From Odontocerum albicorne (taxonomy: Eukaryota > Arthropoda > Insecta > Trichoptera > Odontoceridae): a stretch of 64,000 bases of DNA. This document shows, one piece after another, positions 10,595 to 22,460 of this stretch (position 1 is its first letter; each line of letters opens with the position of its first letter). The position numbers and the translations under genes were made by a program. The notes beneath the pieces are model-generated. The model was not told where the DNA came from. It worked only from the letters and a program-made list of their open reading frames with translations, and did not search any database. The stretch lies in contig OX463846.1 of assembly GCA_949825065.1 (NCBI GenBank), forward strand, positions 11,962,177-12,026,176. The letters are read 5' to 3'.

Positions 10595-10855
10595 TAGATA
10601 CTCTACACTCCACCTAAAGCCGAATGTATTCCTATCACATATGATATAGGATGAACTACAAAGATTTTTTTTGTAATTCGTCTTCTGTTGGTAAGTTTTT
10701 TCTAAACATATGCAAATGCGGGTAAACACCTTATCGAATGGCCGCAGTCATAACTTTTCTATTATTACGCTCAAATTATATGTAGTTATTTTTTAATATT
10801 GTTAGAACACCCTTGAGGAGAGATCGCTCTCTAAATGACGCTATTTCTTCTTACC
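10595..10855 (-). repeat. REP-1 copy 3
   Basis: Reverse orientation. It starts with cactccacctaaagccgaa (10609) and ends with cccttgaggagag (10809) and a ctctctaaa block. It carries the same internal order as copies 2 and 4, with several small deletions. Confidence 0.75.
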
Positions 10856-11319
10856 TTTACTTCTTTTAACTGCTTGTTTGAAAAAGGTTGCTACATAACA
10901 ATAATCCACGCAATTGTTTATACAATGAAGTGTTGAAAAAATTTATTAATTAACGAGTGAAATGATTATTTTACGTGGCTTAATTTTATACTTCTCGATC
11001 TAAATAGTTTATTTCTAATCTATTTCAATATATTGACATGCTACAGACCATACGAAACATTTATTTTCCGCAGTTTGTCACAGATGTGACAATGATGGAC
11101 GCTACAGGAAAATCCGAGATAAACTCAAGTTGTATTTTAACTATAGCGATGAGGAAAGTTAAAGACGATGTTAATTTTTTTTATTCAAAGTTACTTTATA
11201 CATTTTCCTTGTATTGTTAACGATTTTTACAATATGCTTAACTTGCCGAGCTTTAACTTATAAACTGTCCTCTTAATTGCAAATAAATGAGTTTTAATTA
11301 AACCAACTTAAGATACTTT

Positions 11320-11410
11320 CGTTTGGAAATCTCCGTTGGGAACCGAACCCTAAATCCACAGATAAGTATTCTATCTATAGTCCTCGGAGATCGTCAATGT
11401 AATTATAAAC
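11320..11410 (-). repeat. SINE-1 head, degenerate
   Basis: The tRNA-like head reads on the minus strand, with a B-box-like stretch at ccgttgggaaccgaaccc (plus-strand text) and the degenerate A-box side at cctcggagatcgtc. The tail is lost. Confidence 0.6.
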
Positions 11411-11564
11411 CTAAGCATTAAGGAAACTATAACAATTTTAGTGGCAAGTGAAAAGCACTCTTGATCACTGAAGAAATAAATAATGGGGATATGCGTGCCC
11501 TCAAAAAAATTGTGGAGTGTCGATATACTCGTACGTATATATGAAAAACGGCAGAATGAAGATA

Positions 11565-11905
11565 TATGTTATGATAAATATTTACATGGATAAAATGGTG
11601 GTTTAAGTAAGGTGAAGAAAGGAACTTTAAGATAGTTTGGATATGTGATGAGAATGAATGACGAAAGGATGACTAAGCAAGTAAACAAGGCAAAGACGCA
11701 AGGTATACGTAGAAGAGGTAGACTAATGAAAACATGGCTAGATTAAGTCGGATAGATTTTGAAAGAAGATAAAATGAAATGTATGAGTAATAGAAGATTG
11801 TGCAAGGCGATAAGGATGAATGTGGAGGAGGCGAAAGTTATTTGGTTAGTTAGAAAAGTTTGGAAATCTGTTCTCTCTGCCTACGTTAGGGATACGGTAC
11901 GATGA
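11565..11905 (+). pseudogene. LINE-B 3' end (reverse-transcriptase C-terminus)
   Basis: Corrupted coding for the C-terminal tail of a non-LTR polyprotein: an 'FGYVMRMNDERMTKQ' like block, then GRL.KTWLD, then EEAKV, and the family's terminal signature of 'ctctctgcctac' plus a 'gatgg/gatatatgtgt' end. The same sequence recurs at least eight times in this window. All copies are truncated at the 5' side and broken by stops. Confidence 0.75.
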
Positions 11906-11999
11906 TATATGTGTATGATTCCTGAGCGGATAACGCACAGAGTTTGACGCGGAATAAAAAATAGATATTCACCACGTACATAGCGAACTTTCTTCAGAG

Positions 12000-12072
12000 C
12001 ACCGCGGCGCGTGGCATGCCGACGCTTGCGTGCACGTGCGTGCGTGTGCCGCCGCGTACGCGTACGTGCATC
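12000..12072. other. GC-rich alternating purine-pyrimidine tract
   Basis: The segment is dominated by gc/gt/ac steps (for example gcgtgcacgtgcgtgcgtgt, from 12027, and cgcgtacgcgtacgtgca), much richer in CG than its surroundings. Such a tract can favour left-handed Z-DNA. No gene is attached to it. Confidence 0.6.
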
Positions 12073-12394
12073 ATTCTTCACTTTCGCTCGATCTTCACTA
12101 CTTTCTTCCTTCAGCCGCTACTACGATATCATTTGGATCCGAGGTTTTTTTATAAGACAAGAGTTACTATCGGATTGTCACTGCCAGAATAAGCACATCC
12201 CTAGCGATGCTATTTTTTGTTGACTTTTGTGTAAAATTAAAACAAGAAAAAATCATTTTGAATATTGATCAAACAAATTAAAATGTTTAGATTTTTGATT
12301 TCTATAAAATCCCACATGACAAAGAATATTTAAATTTATTTAAAATTTCAAAATACAGAGTGAAGTGATGAGGAATAAATGTTACCTTAATGCT

Positions 12395-12565
12395 GTTGTC
12401 TTGAGTAAGGCGGACAAAAGCACTCTGAGATGGTTTGGGTATGCAGAACAGGAGGAAGATATGGTTGGATCGAGGAAATGATATTTTAAAGAGAGAAAAT
12501 TAAGAAAGAAGAGAAATCGTTGGAACTGTATTAGAAAGTGCGTGTTCGTAGAAGAAATCTTAATT
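12395..12565 (+). pseudogene. LINE-B 3' fragment
   Basis: A short relic with 'ctctgagatggtttgggtatg' (RWFG codons) near 12424 and later 'gaagaaatc'. It is aligned by eye with 50.75 and 52.63 kb. It lacks the terminal signature. Confidence 0.6.
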
Positions 12566-12629
12566 TCTGATCAGTAGTATAACGTGTTTCATTCCTGATT
12601 TTTTTTCCTTTCCTCTACACTGTCCCTTC

Positions 12630-12845
12630 ATTTTCCTTTGATGATATCTCACTTTACATGAAAAGGAATGTTCGGGGGACTGACCGTCTTTGTGGGGTTT
12701 GTAGGCATATGCTCACGTATGTGTTCGTGGGGATGGATAGTATTTTTTTGCTATCATGTAACTTGGTTTATTTACTTTTGCCTTGTTGGTTGGAAGATAT
12801 TGCCGCCTAGCAATAAGCCCGTCAGATTGTATTTGCAATAAATAA
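12630..12845 (+). repeat. SINE-2-like repeat, copy 2
   Basis: Forward copy of the family described at 9620-9905. It ends with the shared tail ggttggttggaagatattg followed by caataagcccg, very like the tail of SINE-1. The two families may therefore share a 3' end recognised by the same LINE machinery. The empty TA at 12718-12719 corresponds to the filled site at 9798. Confidence 0.7.
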
Positions 12846-12849
12846 ATCT

Positions 12850-15270
12850 TAAAAATTTAAACAACAATATCGAAAATTATGCAATAAGAATAATAATTAA
12901 AGGAGTTTAGTGACACACGAAAAATATCTATCTGAGGGGACACGCGATTGAAAAGTGTTATTGCTCTACCTATGGACATTTCACTGTGTATCGAGATAGA
13001 AAAATCTGGCGATCTGTTCTTTCTTCTACCCCGGCAGGAAACCGCCGTCACGGTATGTATGTGTGTATTATGTCTTAAAAGATAAAGCTCGCCACTTCTT
13101 AGTCAGTTTATTATGGTCATAATCCTTCGTCTAACAATACTTAGTGGGAGCTACTACATCACAGATTGTTACGCCACCAAATGCAACAATCTTCTGCTCA
13201 TCGTAATGCATCGCGAGGTCGCGGCGACAATGCCGAAGTACAGCAAGAGTTAAGTGATCTCGCAGACAAGATGCTTCGAGAGCAGACAGTGAAAGTAAAT
13301 GTGAACTGAGGACGGTCACCAGACGAGCAAGCAGAATCCCAGGAGATTTATTTTATTTAAACACTTCTATGCACAATGTACAAAATTGTACATATAAGTT
13401 TTGTTTGTCGAATTTATTCATAAAGGGCAATCTATTCCAGCCAACCAGAAAAAATGTTTAAAAATTTTGTTTTCGGGGTTTGTGAAAAACTTGCATTTGA
13501 ATATCGTTTCATTCTAATTTACTTTTCTAATTCTTGAACGAATTATATTCCTCTAGTTCTGCCATTATTGAAGGAGATTAATTAGTCATTTATTTATTTT
13601 TTTACTTAAATTTAAAGGAATATATAATTTTTTGTAAAATTTGTCGTGAACTAAAACAGTTTAATGTATCTGAGATAAGCAGGTTGGTTAAAATTAATTG
13701 CTGGATAGCAATAAGCCCGCCAAATGTACCATGTTCAGCATATACACAAAAAAATGATAGAAGAGACTATCCTCTCTGCGTCTGGTGCTCTGTCCTCTCT
13801 GCCTACCCCGAAAGGGAAATAGCGTGATGGTTTGTATGTATCTGTGTAAGTTCTTCTTCTGGAAAGGTGTAGTATGGTCGTAACTTCTGAGGTTGAATAC
13901 GTATGGTTTACATTCCACCTGCGTCGTACCAGCTTAAATGTTACTTGTCTGTTTCCTTACCTGTGTTTCGTATTGCGAGCAGATCCGCTGAGTGGGTAAT
14001 ATCGCATTGAGCGCGCAATGAAAGTAAACCTCGACAACGTGACCTTGTGCGGTTTCAAAACAAGTGAGCAGGGCCGAGTCAACTCTCCTGTCGAAGCAGC
14101 TGACTTGAGTAATGTGGCGAAGTGACCCGCCTTGCCGCTTCTGACTTAGACCACTGGACTGCAAGCTTCTATACATTGCTTTACAATTACTTAATTATTC
14201 AGACATAACAGGGGAACAGTGTCTTCAATCTTACTTTTAAAAGCAATATCAATTAAGGTATCAAACAAAGAGGTCTCGTTAGTTTTTTTCATACAGGGAC
14301 ATGAAATTCAATGATGGAATGAGTTTCTCCTTAACCCCTATTTTCTTTTCCATCCATATTTTTCCCCAGTCTATATTTGTGAATACATTGACACAATTAT
14401 TTTTTTCGTTTATTTAATAATGCTTTTAGTATATTTTTATGTCGTTTTTTGTGTTTGGCAACGAATACCACGAATTTGCATAGATGGAAGATATTGCCAG
14501 TCGGCTATTTGACAGTCAAAAAAAAGCTCTAAATAATTTATTTAAAATGTTTGTTATCAATTAAAACTTTTTTTTAATTTCTTAACTAAAGTTTAAAGTT
14601 TTTTTATAAGTATTTCTTTCCTTTTTGGAAATAACGTTGGAAATAAAGCTGGATTGAAATGAATAAAATGACAATCGCACACTAATATGAAAATAATGAG
14701 ATGTAATTAAAGAAATCTATTATTGCCAGAATAAAAATATCATTAAAAGATCACTCCTATTCAGCCCTTTTTAAAAATCACATATATTTTACACACACTG
14801 CATTTGCGAAATCATAGAATAATGGTATATAATTGATTTGTGATACACATAATATAACGGATCGAAGCGGGGCTGTCACGACAGGAAAACTTAAGCTTGC
14901 AGGAATAAATTGTAGTAAATCAACAATCGTTTAAAAACATCAACGTATTTTTTCCATATTTAAATGCCATCAATAAAATATAGACAAAAAGCTACAATCG
15001 ATTTAGTGAAGACACAAGTGTTTATTTTAGATTACTTGTTTTTTTTTTTATTTCTCTTGTTTATAATAAACAACTACTTGTCATATATAATAAATAAATA
15101 AAAATTAAAAGTTTATTAAAATTTGTGTGCTAAACAGGGTGTGCAACATATGCGTGAACTCAGAGCAACTGGAGCAGGTTGATGAGTGTTATCTCGGTAG
15201 TACGTGTGATGGGAGGGTTGAAAGGGGCATTGAAAGAAGGGTAGGGAAAGGGAACAAGGAAAGCTGAGTA
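12850..15270. other. AT-rich intergenic DNA with short LINE-B termini
   Basis: No credible gene. Two short LINE-B end signatures occur on the plus strand: ctaccccggcaggaaacc (13026) leading to 'cacggtatgtatgtgtg', and ctctctgcctaccccgaaag (13793) leading to 'gtgatggtttgtatgtat'. SINE tails appear near 13430 and 13700. The GC-balanced patch 13940-14170 contains only short frames and nothing I recognise. Confidence 0.5.
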
Positions 15271-15274
15271 ATGT

Positions 15275-15487
15275 ACTGTATTGTATTATACTTTCGTTGT
15301 AAACAGTACAACCTGGCGGGCTTATTACCATCGGCAATATCTCCCAACCAACCAGAAAAATGTTTAAGAGCCCTTAAGTGAAAACCAGATTGGAATCCTT
15401 TTTAAATCAATCTGGGCTCCAACGGGAACCAAACCCGTTATCTCCAGGCTGGGAGACAAATGTCTTAACAACTAGGCCACGAGTACT
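15275..15487 (-). repeat. SINE-1, near full length
   Basis: On the plus strand: a tail with attatactttcgttgtaaac then ggcgggcttattacc, the ccaaccaaccagaaa block, then the tRNA-like head with gggaaccaaacccg (B box region, near 15430) and aactaggccacgag (A box, near 15471). The total of about 210 bp matches the copy at 46783-46990. Confidence 0.8.
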
Positions 15488-15580
15488 TAATGTTATATGT
15501 AAAATAATCTCGCTATATTTAAAGTAACAAAAATGACAATAAATAATAGTGTTTTGGTGGCCACCTTGACAAACGGAAGT

Positions 15581-15892
15581 GAAACTTTGACTGGGTAGAA
15601 GTAGGATAAAAGTAAGGTCAATGTTGTGGAGATGCGTCCACTGAAACTTTGACTGGGTAGAAGCAGGATAAAAGTAAGGTCAATGCTGTGGATATGCGTC
15701 CACTGAAACTTTGACTGGGTAGAAGCAGGATAAAAGTAAGGTCAATGCTGTGGAGATGCGTCCACTGAAACTTTGACTGGGTAGAAGCAGGATAAAAGTA
15801 AGGTCAATGCTGTGGAGATGCGTCCACTGAAACTTTGACTGGGTAGAAGCAGGATAAAAGTAAGGTCAATGCTGTGGAGATGCGTCCACTGA
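15581..15892 (+). repeat. 62-bp minisatellite, 5 copies
   Basis: The unit contains gaaactttgactgggtagaa and gatgcgtccact. The landmark atgcgtcca recurs at 15632, 15694, 15756, 15818 and 15880, exactly 62 bp apart. Copies 2-5 differ by only a few bases. It lies just upstream of a LINE-B end. Confidence 0.95.
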
Positions 15893-15929
15893 AAGAAAAA
15901 TGTGGAAGGTCAAAGTATAAAAGAAGGTA

Positions 15930-16215
15930 GAATAAAGACACCGTAAAAGAATGCATTGATAAAATGAATGTTTTAATTAAGATGAAAAATAGAGTTTTAA
16001 GATGGTTTGGACATGTAGAGATAAGAAATAGCGAAAGAACGACTAAGCGAGCATACAAGTCAGAAGTGCAAGGCATGCGTGGAAAAGCTAGACCGAAAGA
16101 AACGTGGCTGTGTCAGTGAAACAGATTTTGAAATAATGTAAAATAAGAAATATGAATAATAGAAGATTGTGCATGACGAGATGTATGAATGTGCAAGGGA
16201 CAATACGTAGTGGTA
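15930..16215 (+). pseudogene. LINE-B 3' end, RWFGHVE copy
   Basis: A readable stretch encodes VLRWFGHVEIRNSERTTKRA, then GKARPKETWLC, before stops. Codons for the arrangement basic region, GRxRPKxTWLxQ, are the family's hallmark. It is the best preserved LINE-B tail in the left half, and it follows the 62-bp array directly. Confidence 0.75.
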
Positions 16216-16379
16216 TGAACTTATATATTCAATTTCCCAATTTATGAATAAAATATTGCAGACAACAAATAAGGAATAAATTAATTTACGTAAAAAAAAA
16301 TGTGAAGCAAGGATGCGTGTTATATTCATGATAATTTCTTTATCATTTTGATCTATTAAAAACAAAATAATATTTACTA

Positions 16380-16990
16380 CTATTGACAAAATTTTAGAAG
16401 AAAGGCTATCCGTATAATTGATATTATGTGTAAACGTGAAGCATAAAATTGTCTGATTTGTTCCTGGATTCAATAGTTTATTATATGCAGACGATATGGT
16501 GATCACTGAGCCGACGCCGTGGCTCAGTGAACACCATGCATAGTTGGCAACCAAGCTTCCCAAATTATATTTCCTGTTGATTCCATCATCGGTTTTACTT
16601 TTTATATTTGCGTTGAAGAAATTTATAAATTCCTACATTTTTAGTGGCAGAAAGTAATAATTATTCAACAACAGTGGTTAAAAATGTTGTAAATATTGCA
16701 AAAAGATTTATGAATGTAAATAAATCAAGCATAATGGTTTTCGCAAAAGTGTTTCAATGAATATTGGCCAAGTATGAGCAAAATATGGAAGATTAAAACA
16801 AATTAAAGAATTTCGCTAACCGGAAAACATAGCATACAAAAAAATATGGTGAAAGGTATTATTGCAGAAGAAAATAAATTCGAAGGTGCATTTAGAACTT
16901 TTTGTTCTTGGTGTAGATCTTAGATGTTTATGTGAAAATAATTCTTAGGAGACAGAGCACCAGTTATCTTACCTCCTTTTAGGCGGACTT
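16380..16990 (+). pseudogene. LINE reverse-transcriptase fragment with YADD box
   Basis: Around 16479-16500 the plus strand encodes LLYADDMVI, the catalytic RT box. Downstream, near 16710, MNVNKSSIMVFAK matches the thumb motif that follows it in LINEs (NVxKTKVMVF). In between lie an inverted repeat (16497-16536) and damaged frames. The order relative to the C-terminal fragment at 15930 is reversed, so these are separate insertions or a rearranged copy. Confidence 0.7.
16497..16536. repeat. Short inverted repeat inside LINE relic
   Basis: The arms around a 'gacgccgt' loop read tggtgatcactgagcc and ggctcagtgaacacca. They are almost perfectly complementary. The left arm overlaps the RT YADD codons, so this probably reflects a local fold-back duplication. 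Confidence 0.75.
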
Positions 16991-17351
16991 CCTGGCATGT
17001 ATATCCTGCGGCGATCTCGTGTGCCAATATATATGGAATTCTGCCTCTGTCCATCCTATCGACATGATCACGCTAGTAACTTCGTCTCTTCCTGCTTCAT
17101 CCGACAATAAAATCTGTGTGGCAGGTCTATCGAATGTGAGAGTTTTCTGAACGTATCTGTTGCTGTTGGTTTGTAATATTCTCATCTCGGATATTCCAAA
17201 AATTATCGTTCTTTTAGTTTTATGGGCTCTTGTTTTAACATTATGATTCTTGATCCGCCTGACATAGGTATTGTCTTTTCAAAATTGGCCATCGATTCGC
17301 ATGTTTCTGTTTTTCCAGATCATAAAATTTGAACTATTTCCTACTAAATCA

Positions 17352-17450
17352 AAAGCAAAATGAATTCAACCAGGAACCATCGAGAACCGAACCCAAATAT
17401 TCAGGGTTAGAATGCAAGCGTTCGACCAACTAGTCTACAGAGGGTGTCAA
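17352..17450 (-). repeat. SINE-1 head, degenerate
   Basis: Plus-strand text cgagaaccgaacccaaa (17379) is the reverse of a B box, and caactagtctacag (17428) is the A-box side. The tail is missing. Confidence 0.6.
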
Positions 17451-17759
17451 TATTAAGCATTACTGAAAAATATTTATATCTTCATTTTACCTTGATTATA
17501 AAAAAAAACAAATATGAGAAAAGTAAAGGATTGCAACTATAATGATTGCTGTATCTAGCAAAGCACTCTCAGCAGGATGAATTGGCTAAACCAAAAATGC
17601 CAATATCTAAAAAGTTGCTAGCGTGCTGCCCTCTCAAAAAACATGTTCAATTAAATGGTCCAGTATGATATTACTTTGGTATTTGTATTTTTTGCACGTA
17701 ATTAACGTTTGGCCTTCTGTGCACTATCACTGAATAACTTTTGAAATGAATTTTCAATA

Positions 17760-18060
17760 AAAAATTGAGTAATACCATTACGCAACACATAAAAAAGTAT
17801 AATGAGCGATTATATGTTTGGTTAGGTGATATGAAATTATCTAGAAAAATGCAGTGTCGCCATATCAAAGTATTAAAAATTACGATGCATATTAATGTGT
17901 TGGTATCCAACTTCAAATATGGAAGTGAATTTTGGACTTTATTGAAGACGAAAAAAATAAGATTGATTCTATGGGCTTGCGTTTAGTGACAAAAATTGTG
18001 AACCAATGTGTAAAAGAAGCCAAAATAAAAAAATCTGAAAAAATGCATGGATAAAATTCG
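17760..18060 (+). pseudogene. LINE RT C-terminal fragment
   Basis: One frame reads INVLVSNFKYGSEFWTLLK, which matches the conserved LxPxLxYGSExW block found between RT thumb and the RWFGH tail of LINE-B type elements. Preceding codons include WLGDMKLSRKMQCR. The frame ends at a stop soon after. It probably derives from the same family as 15930 and 16380. Confidence 0.7.
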
Positions 18061-18294
18061 GAACTAGCCCAGATTGTCATGTTTCACGTTCCTTGTAGGC
18101 CCACTATACATAAAAATATTACATATAGACGTTGACATAAAAAAAAATTATAAAACTCCTCCCTAACAAGACTATATAGATTGGGCAATCAGTTTGGGCA
18201 TTGTATGAGCTTTCATATGACCTTGACCACTAACAAGAGAAAAGTGAAGAAGCTGTTTATGCAGTAATAAATTAAGTAAATCCTTTAATAAATT

Positions 18295-18415
18295 ATTTAA
18301 AGTTAAGGCATTAACACTGTGGAGGTTTAAAGGCATTGTAATTTGTTTGATCAAACACTGTATATCGATATCATAAGACATTGTAATTTGTTTTATCAGA
18401 CACTGTGTAGCGTTG
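18295..18415 (+). repeat. REP-2 fragment
   Basis: Contains gttaaggcattaacactgtg, then ggaggtttaaag and 'ttgtttgatcaaacactgt', with a second partial copy of the last block just downstream. Shared with 19195-19440, 22640-22760 (reverse) and 44650-44765. Confidence 0.7.
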
Positions 18416-18814
18416 GTTATAATATACTATTTTTTATTATAAAAAATGTGTCTTCATTTACCGGACAATCCTTTATCTCTAACAACACTGACAACCATTT
18501 GTCGAACAACTCAATATGTGTAACAATACTGGACAGTACTAATTCAATCAATTAGGAATATGGGGAGATTGGACATATTATACTTTGGATCACAGTTTCC
18601 AAACCCGTAAAAAACAATTGAAATGTAGGGTGGATTATACGATTAAAGTACTATCTTTTTATTTTTTTGAGACGAAATATGCAAACATATTTTCACGACA
18701 TTTTTGCATGGAAAGTAGTACAATTTCGCAAACGGATGCAGCTCGACTCAATAAACATTATACAATACATTATTGTTTTATGTATGCAATAAATAAATAC
18801 TGCGGGGGCTGACG

Positions 18815-18870
18815 ACCTCCATGGCCTAGTTAGTAAAACACTTGTCTACCACCTGGGGGAAAAGGAATAT
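18815..18870 (+). repeat. SINE-1 head fragment
   Basis: cctccatggcctagttagta, from 18817, is a good A-box region of SINE-1. The B box and tail are not recognisable. Confidence 0.6.
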
Positions 18871-19194
18871 TAGTCTAGTAAAAGAGTTCGCCTGGTAACA
18901 ATACTTTCAGGCACCAAACCGTTCGAGTCAACGTGCAGTTGTATTGTCAGATGAACTGTGAGTTGTTGGCCTGTACCATTGATCTTAACCCGATAGTAGG
19001 ATTACTGGGGCCGATGACATTGGTGTCTACCGGCCATGCTATTCAACGTATTGGCATAATTTATTAGCGTATGTCGAAGGGTACCATACGATTGATTGAA
19101 TTAATAAATGCGGGTGTAATTTAACTGAGCCACAACAGGCACTGAGTCTAGATAACGACTGATGTAAGCCGCAATCTATTGAAAAATGTAAACA

Positions 19195-19440
19195 TTTAAA
19201 TAAAATATATTATATTATTTATAGTTAAGGCATTAACATTGTGGAGGTTTAAAGACGTTGTTATTTGTTTTAATAAACACTGTTTATTCCACTTTTTATA
19301 ACGGTATAGCCCTACCGGTTTCAAGGCTTTCACCTCATCATAAGGTGAGCACAAACAATACTCCTTGTTTGCGCTCCCGTGATGATGAGGTGAAAACCTT
19401 GAAACCGGTGTTTGATAAAACAAATGACAATAAATTAGTT
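19195..19440 (+). repeat. REP-2 copy with long hairpin
   Basis: After the gttaaggcattaaca block comes a fold-back. accggtttcaaggctttcac (from 19314) pairs with the stretch ending accttgaaaccggt (19409), through a loop around gagcacaaacaatactcc. Outer arms (tgttttaataaacac and gtgtttgataaaaca) extend the pairing. The palindrome is imperfect but extensive. Confidence 0.85.
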
Positions 19441-19489
19441 TAGTTTGTTTTATTATTGTTTTTGATTCATCTTATACTTTTTAATTTAG

Positions 19490-19650
19490 TGAAGAGGAAC
19501 AGAAACAGAAGGAATCGTTTGAAAAAATGCATGAATGGGAAGAAGGCAAAAAAAGTCTGTTGTGATCGGGAGTTTGTTGCTGTATCATCTCTACCTTACC
19601 CAACAGGACAACGCCGTGATGGTATGATTGCATACTTAAGATTATATGTA
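19490..19650 (+). pseudogene. LINE-B 3' fragment
   Basis: Reads KRNRNRRNRLKKCMNGKKAK followed by the family end signature: ctaccttacccaacaggaca, then cgccgtgatggtatg. The frame is short and lacks the RWFGH motif. Confidence 0.6.
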
Positions 19651-19779
19651 TATAAACAGATACAAAAAAGCCTCAACTTTCATAAGATTTTCATTTATGA
19701 AACATAAAACTGTGAATTCTGACTTTTAAGTTCAAATTTACTAGGTTTTTCTTAACAAAAAAAAAACAATAAAATGTTA

Positions 19780-19835
19780 TTCATAAGCAAAAAAGCAGCA
19801 GGTGCCTATGCGTTTGCTGCGTTTTTGCTTATGAA
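19780..19835. repeat. Inverted repeat with nearby partial copies
   Basis: ttcataagcaaaaaagcagc pairs with gctgcgtttttgcttatgaa around a short loop. The right-arm sequence recurs at about 19933-19952 (gctgcgtttttgcttatgag) and, shortened, at 19847-19862. Possibly a small MITE end or a local duplication. Confidence 0.8.
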
Positions 19836-20989
19836 TCACATTTTACTGCTTTTTTGGTTATGAATCACGACATTTTTAAACAGCAATGAAAAACATAAAA
19901 GTGCAGTTTTATCAAAACTTAACTTTTGCCATAAGCTGCGTTTTTGCTTATGAGGGCAGTATTGTAGAAGCAAAGGGCACATGTAGCCAAACAACACATA
20001 CGAGTATTTCAGATAAAGCAGAAACTTAAACTGCTTTTCTAATATTCTACTCTTGGGGCTGGGAGTATTTCCAAGAATATTTTAAAGCAACGATGAAATA
20101 TTCTTGACTGAAATGTGCAACGTAACTTTTCTAATCTTATTGTTTATGCGCCCTGTTATAAATGAGTTGATCCTCTACATGGACGAGAACAGCATACACA
20201 TTCATCATATAACAGAACCGATAAACCTTAATCGTACTCGTATTATATTGTAATTAAAACCAAGAATCTACTCAATTGGGAATCGATAACAATATTCAAA
20301 ACATGAATTAGATTCGAAATAAGCTTGTTTTGTTCCGGCATTTTGAGGTCTCATCAAAGTCTCGATCGATTCTGTAAATACCTTTGTACATGCTTATTGC
20401 ATTGTATATTGTGAGAATGTGCGGCGTGATCTACTAAATATGATACGGCGCTAACCTACATCCACTCCGAGCAGGGCGAAGACCCGAGCCTACTTCTCTG
20501 TCTTCCACGCGTCTCATCCCATTGTGGGAGAGCGGCTAGACAGCGCACGGCTCCGTCTGCCGATTGGAGCGTAATCTTTTCCAGTGCTTCTCAAACTTTG
20601 TTTATATAACGACCCTTGAAATCTGAAAAAAATGTATGTTTCCCCAAAAAGCTACTGATAATGATTTATTTTTCATAAATTATAATCATTATAGTTATAT
20701 TTTTATTGAAAATAACATAACCCATCATTTGATTGCTTATAAATAAAAAAATAATAACATATAAACAAAATTAACTTCAAATTTATCTACAACTGCAGCC
20801 TACAAAAACCTTTTAATGGGAAGGGGGTGATTGCATATTTTTAGATAGCCCATCAAGTACAATATTTGAAACACTAATTCGCAGGGTTTGCACCAAAGTT
20901 TCCGCTGAGAGGCACGATCTATGTGTATTTGTTTACTAACAGTAATGGTGAAAAAACTGTTTCGCATAGGTACTCGTATGTTGTCGCAA

Positions 20990-21345
20990 AAAGAATTACG
21001 ATTGCAAAAGCCGTCAATTGGCCTTGTCGTTAATAATCCCCTCGCCATTCCAAAGTAAATTCAGTTGGAAAGCGAAGCCGTACCGTGGAATTTTGTTTCT
21101 ATCTTATTTTTTCTTCTTTCAAGTGAGTGAGCCGTTGCACACCAGCAAACTCACGTTGTGCACCAGCACTGTACTGGATACGATGGCATACCGAAGTGAG
21201 TCGATCGAAACACACCGACATGTTTTTTTAATTTTTTTTTTAAAGAATAACCGAAATTTATATCTTGATACCCCCGAACGCCGAAATTGGAAAATAGCCT
21301 AAGTCATTCGAGAGGAGTAGCACAGGCCAGTGCGTTACATCGCAG
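20990..21345 (-). repeat. SINE-3, copy 1 (B box deleted)
   Basis: Aligned by eye with 49085-49450: shared ctcgccattccaa, agtgagtga/gttgca, accagcaaactcac, gtactggatacgatggca, and a T-rich stretch. At the tRNA-like head (minus strand) the A-box side taacgcactgg is kept but about 20 bases including the B box are missing. Confidence 0.75.
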
Positions 21346-21649
21346 CTATGCACCTATATCAGTGCTGCGTTTGTAATTGACGGATATTCTTGCTGCCACC
21401 TTATCCAAAATATGAAATATTTCATAGGTCCCTAGTTTAAAAAGCACTGAACTATTCGACTGGATTATCCGTCACGCGAGCAGCGAGCAGCTTAACTCGA
21501 AGCGAGCGCGATAGACGTGCCCTCGTAGGCGAGCGTGTCGAGGAACAAATGAGAAAGGAGAGAGGAAGATGCGCGGAACGGGTTCCCAAGGCGAACCGGG
21601 CGGTAAGTGCATTAGAGCAATGGAGCACTGGAACGGAGGAGAAGTGAAG

Positions 21650-22020
<371 letters not shown>

Positions 22021-22254
22021 AAAACTCCAAATTAAGAACAAAACCGTAGTCTTTTTTTTAATTATCACAAGTGCTCTAATTACGGCCGTTCTGATCCGTG
22101 CACTGCTGATAACGTGGAATCGCAAACGGGACGAATAATTGGTTTCGATGCAGTATATTTCAATGACTGATCTAAATTAATTAACTGTTGCCGGATTCTT
22201 TGCTATAAACTTTATCTTTGATGAGTTGATATTAAAAAAAGGTCCATAGGCATA

Positions 22255-22460
22255 TTCGGTTTGGGGAGTGCAGGGGGTATTCAATACTACCTCAACATCA
22301 AATCCATCAGTTCGACACATTTTCACAAAGATAGACCCTCACATCACGATGGTAGTGGGGAGGTGCACCATCTTGCTGGAATTAAAAATCATTATCATCC
22401 CCTAGCCCCTCACGAATGCGTGGTAAGACAAATTCTTGCGGCATGTTCAACTTAGCGGCA
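22255..22460 (-). pseudogene. Tc1/mariner-superfamily transposase fragment
   Basis: The minus strand encodes FQQDGAPPHYHRDVRVYL followed by GSIEYP, the second catalytic Asp region of an insect TA-transposon family whose canonical form continues RRGPIEWPPRSPDLTPLDFF. Upstream is AAKLNMPQEFVLPRIREGL. It has stops and ends before the third acidic residue. The same family appears on the plus strand at 43793-44179 and 44890-45145. Confidence 0.8.

Noticed and set aside
15581..15892. CRISPR-like array
   Set aside because: The 62-bp units are adjacent with no unique spacers, and the genome is eukaryotic.
16060..16563. 167-codon minus-strand frame
   Set aside because: It lies antisense to LINE-B remains and is hydrophobic because of AT-rich composition.
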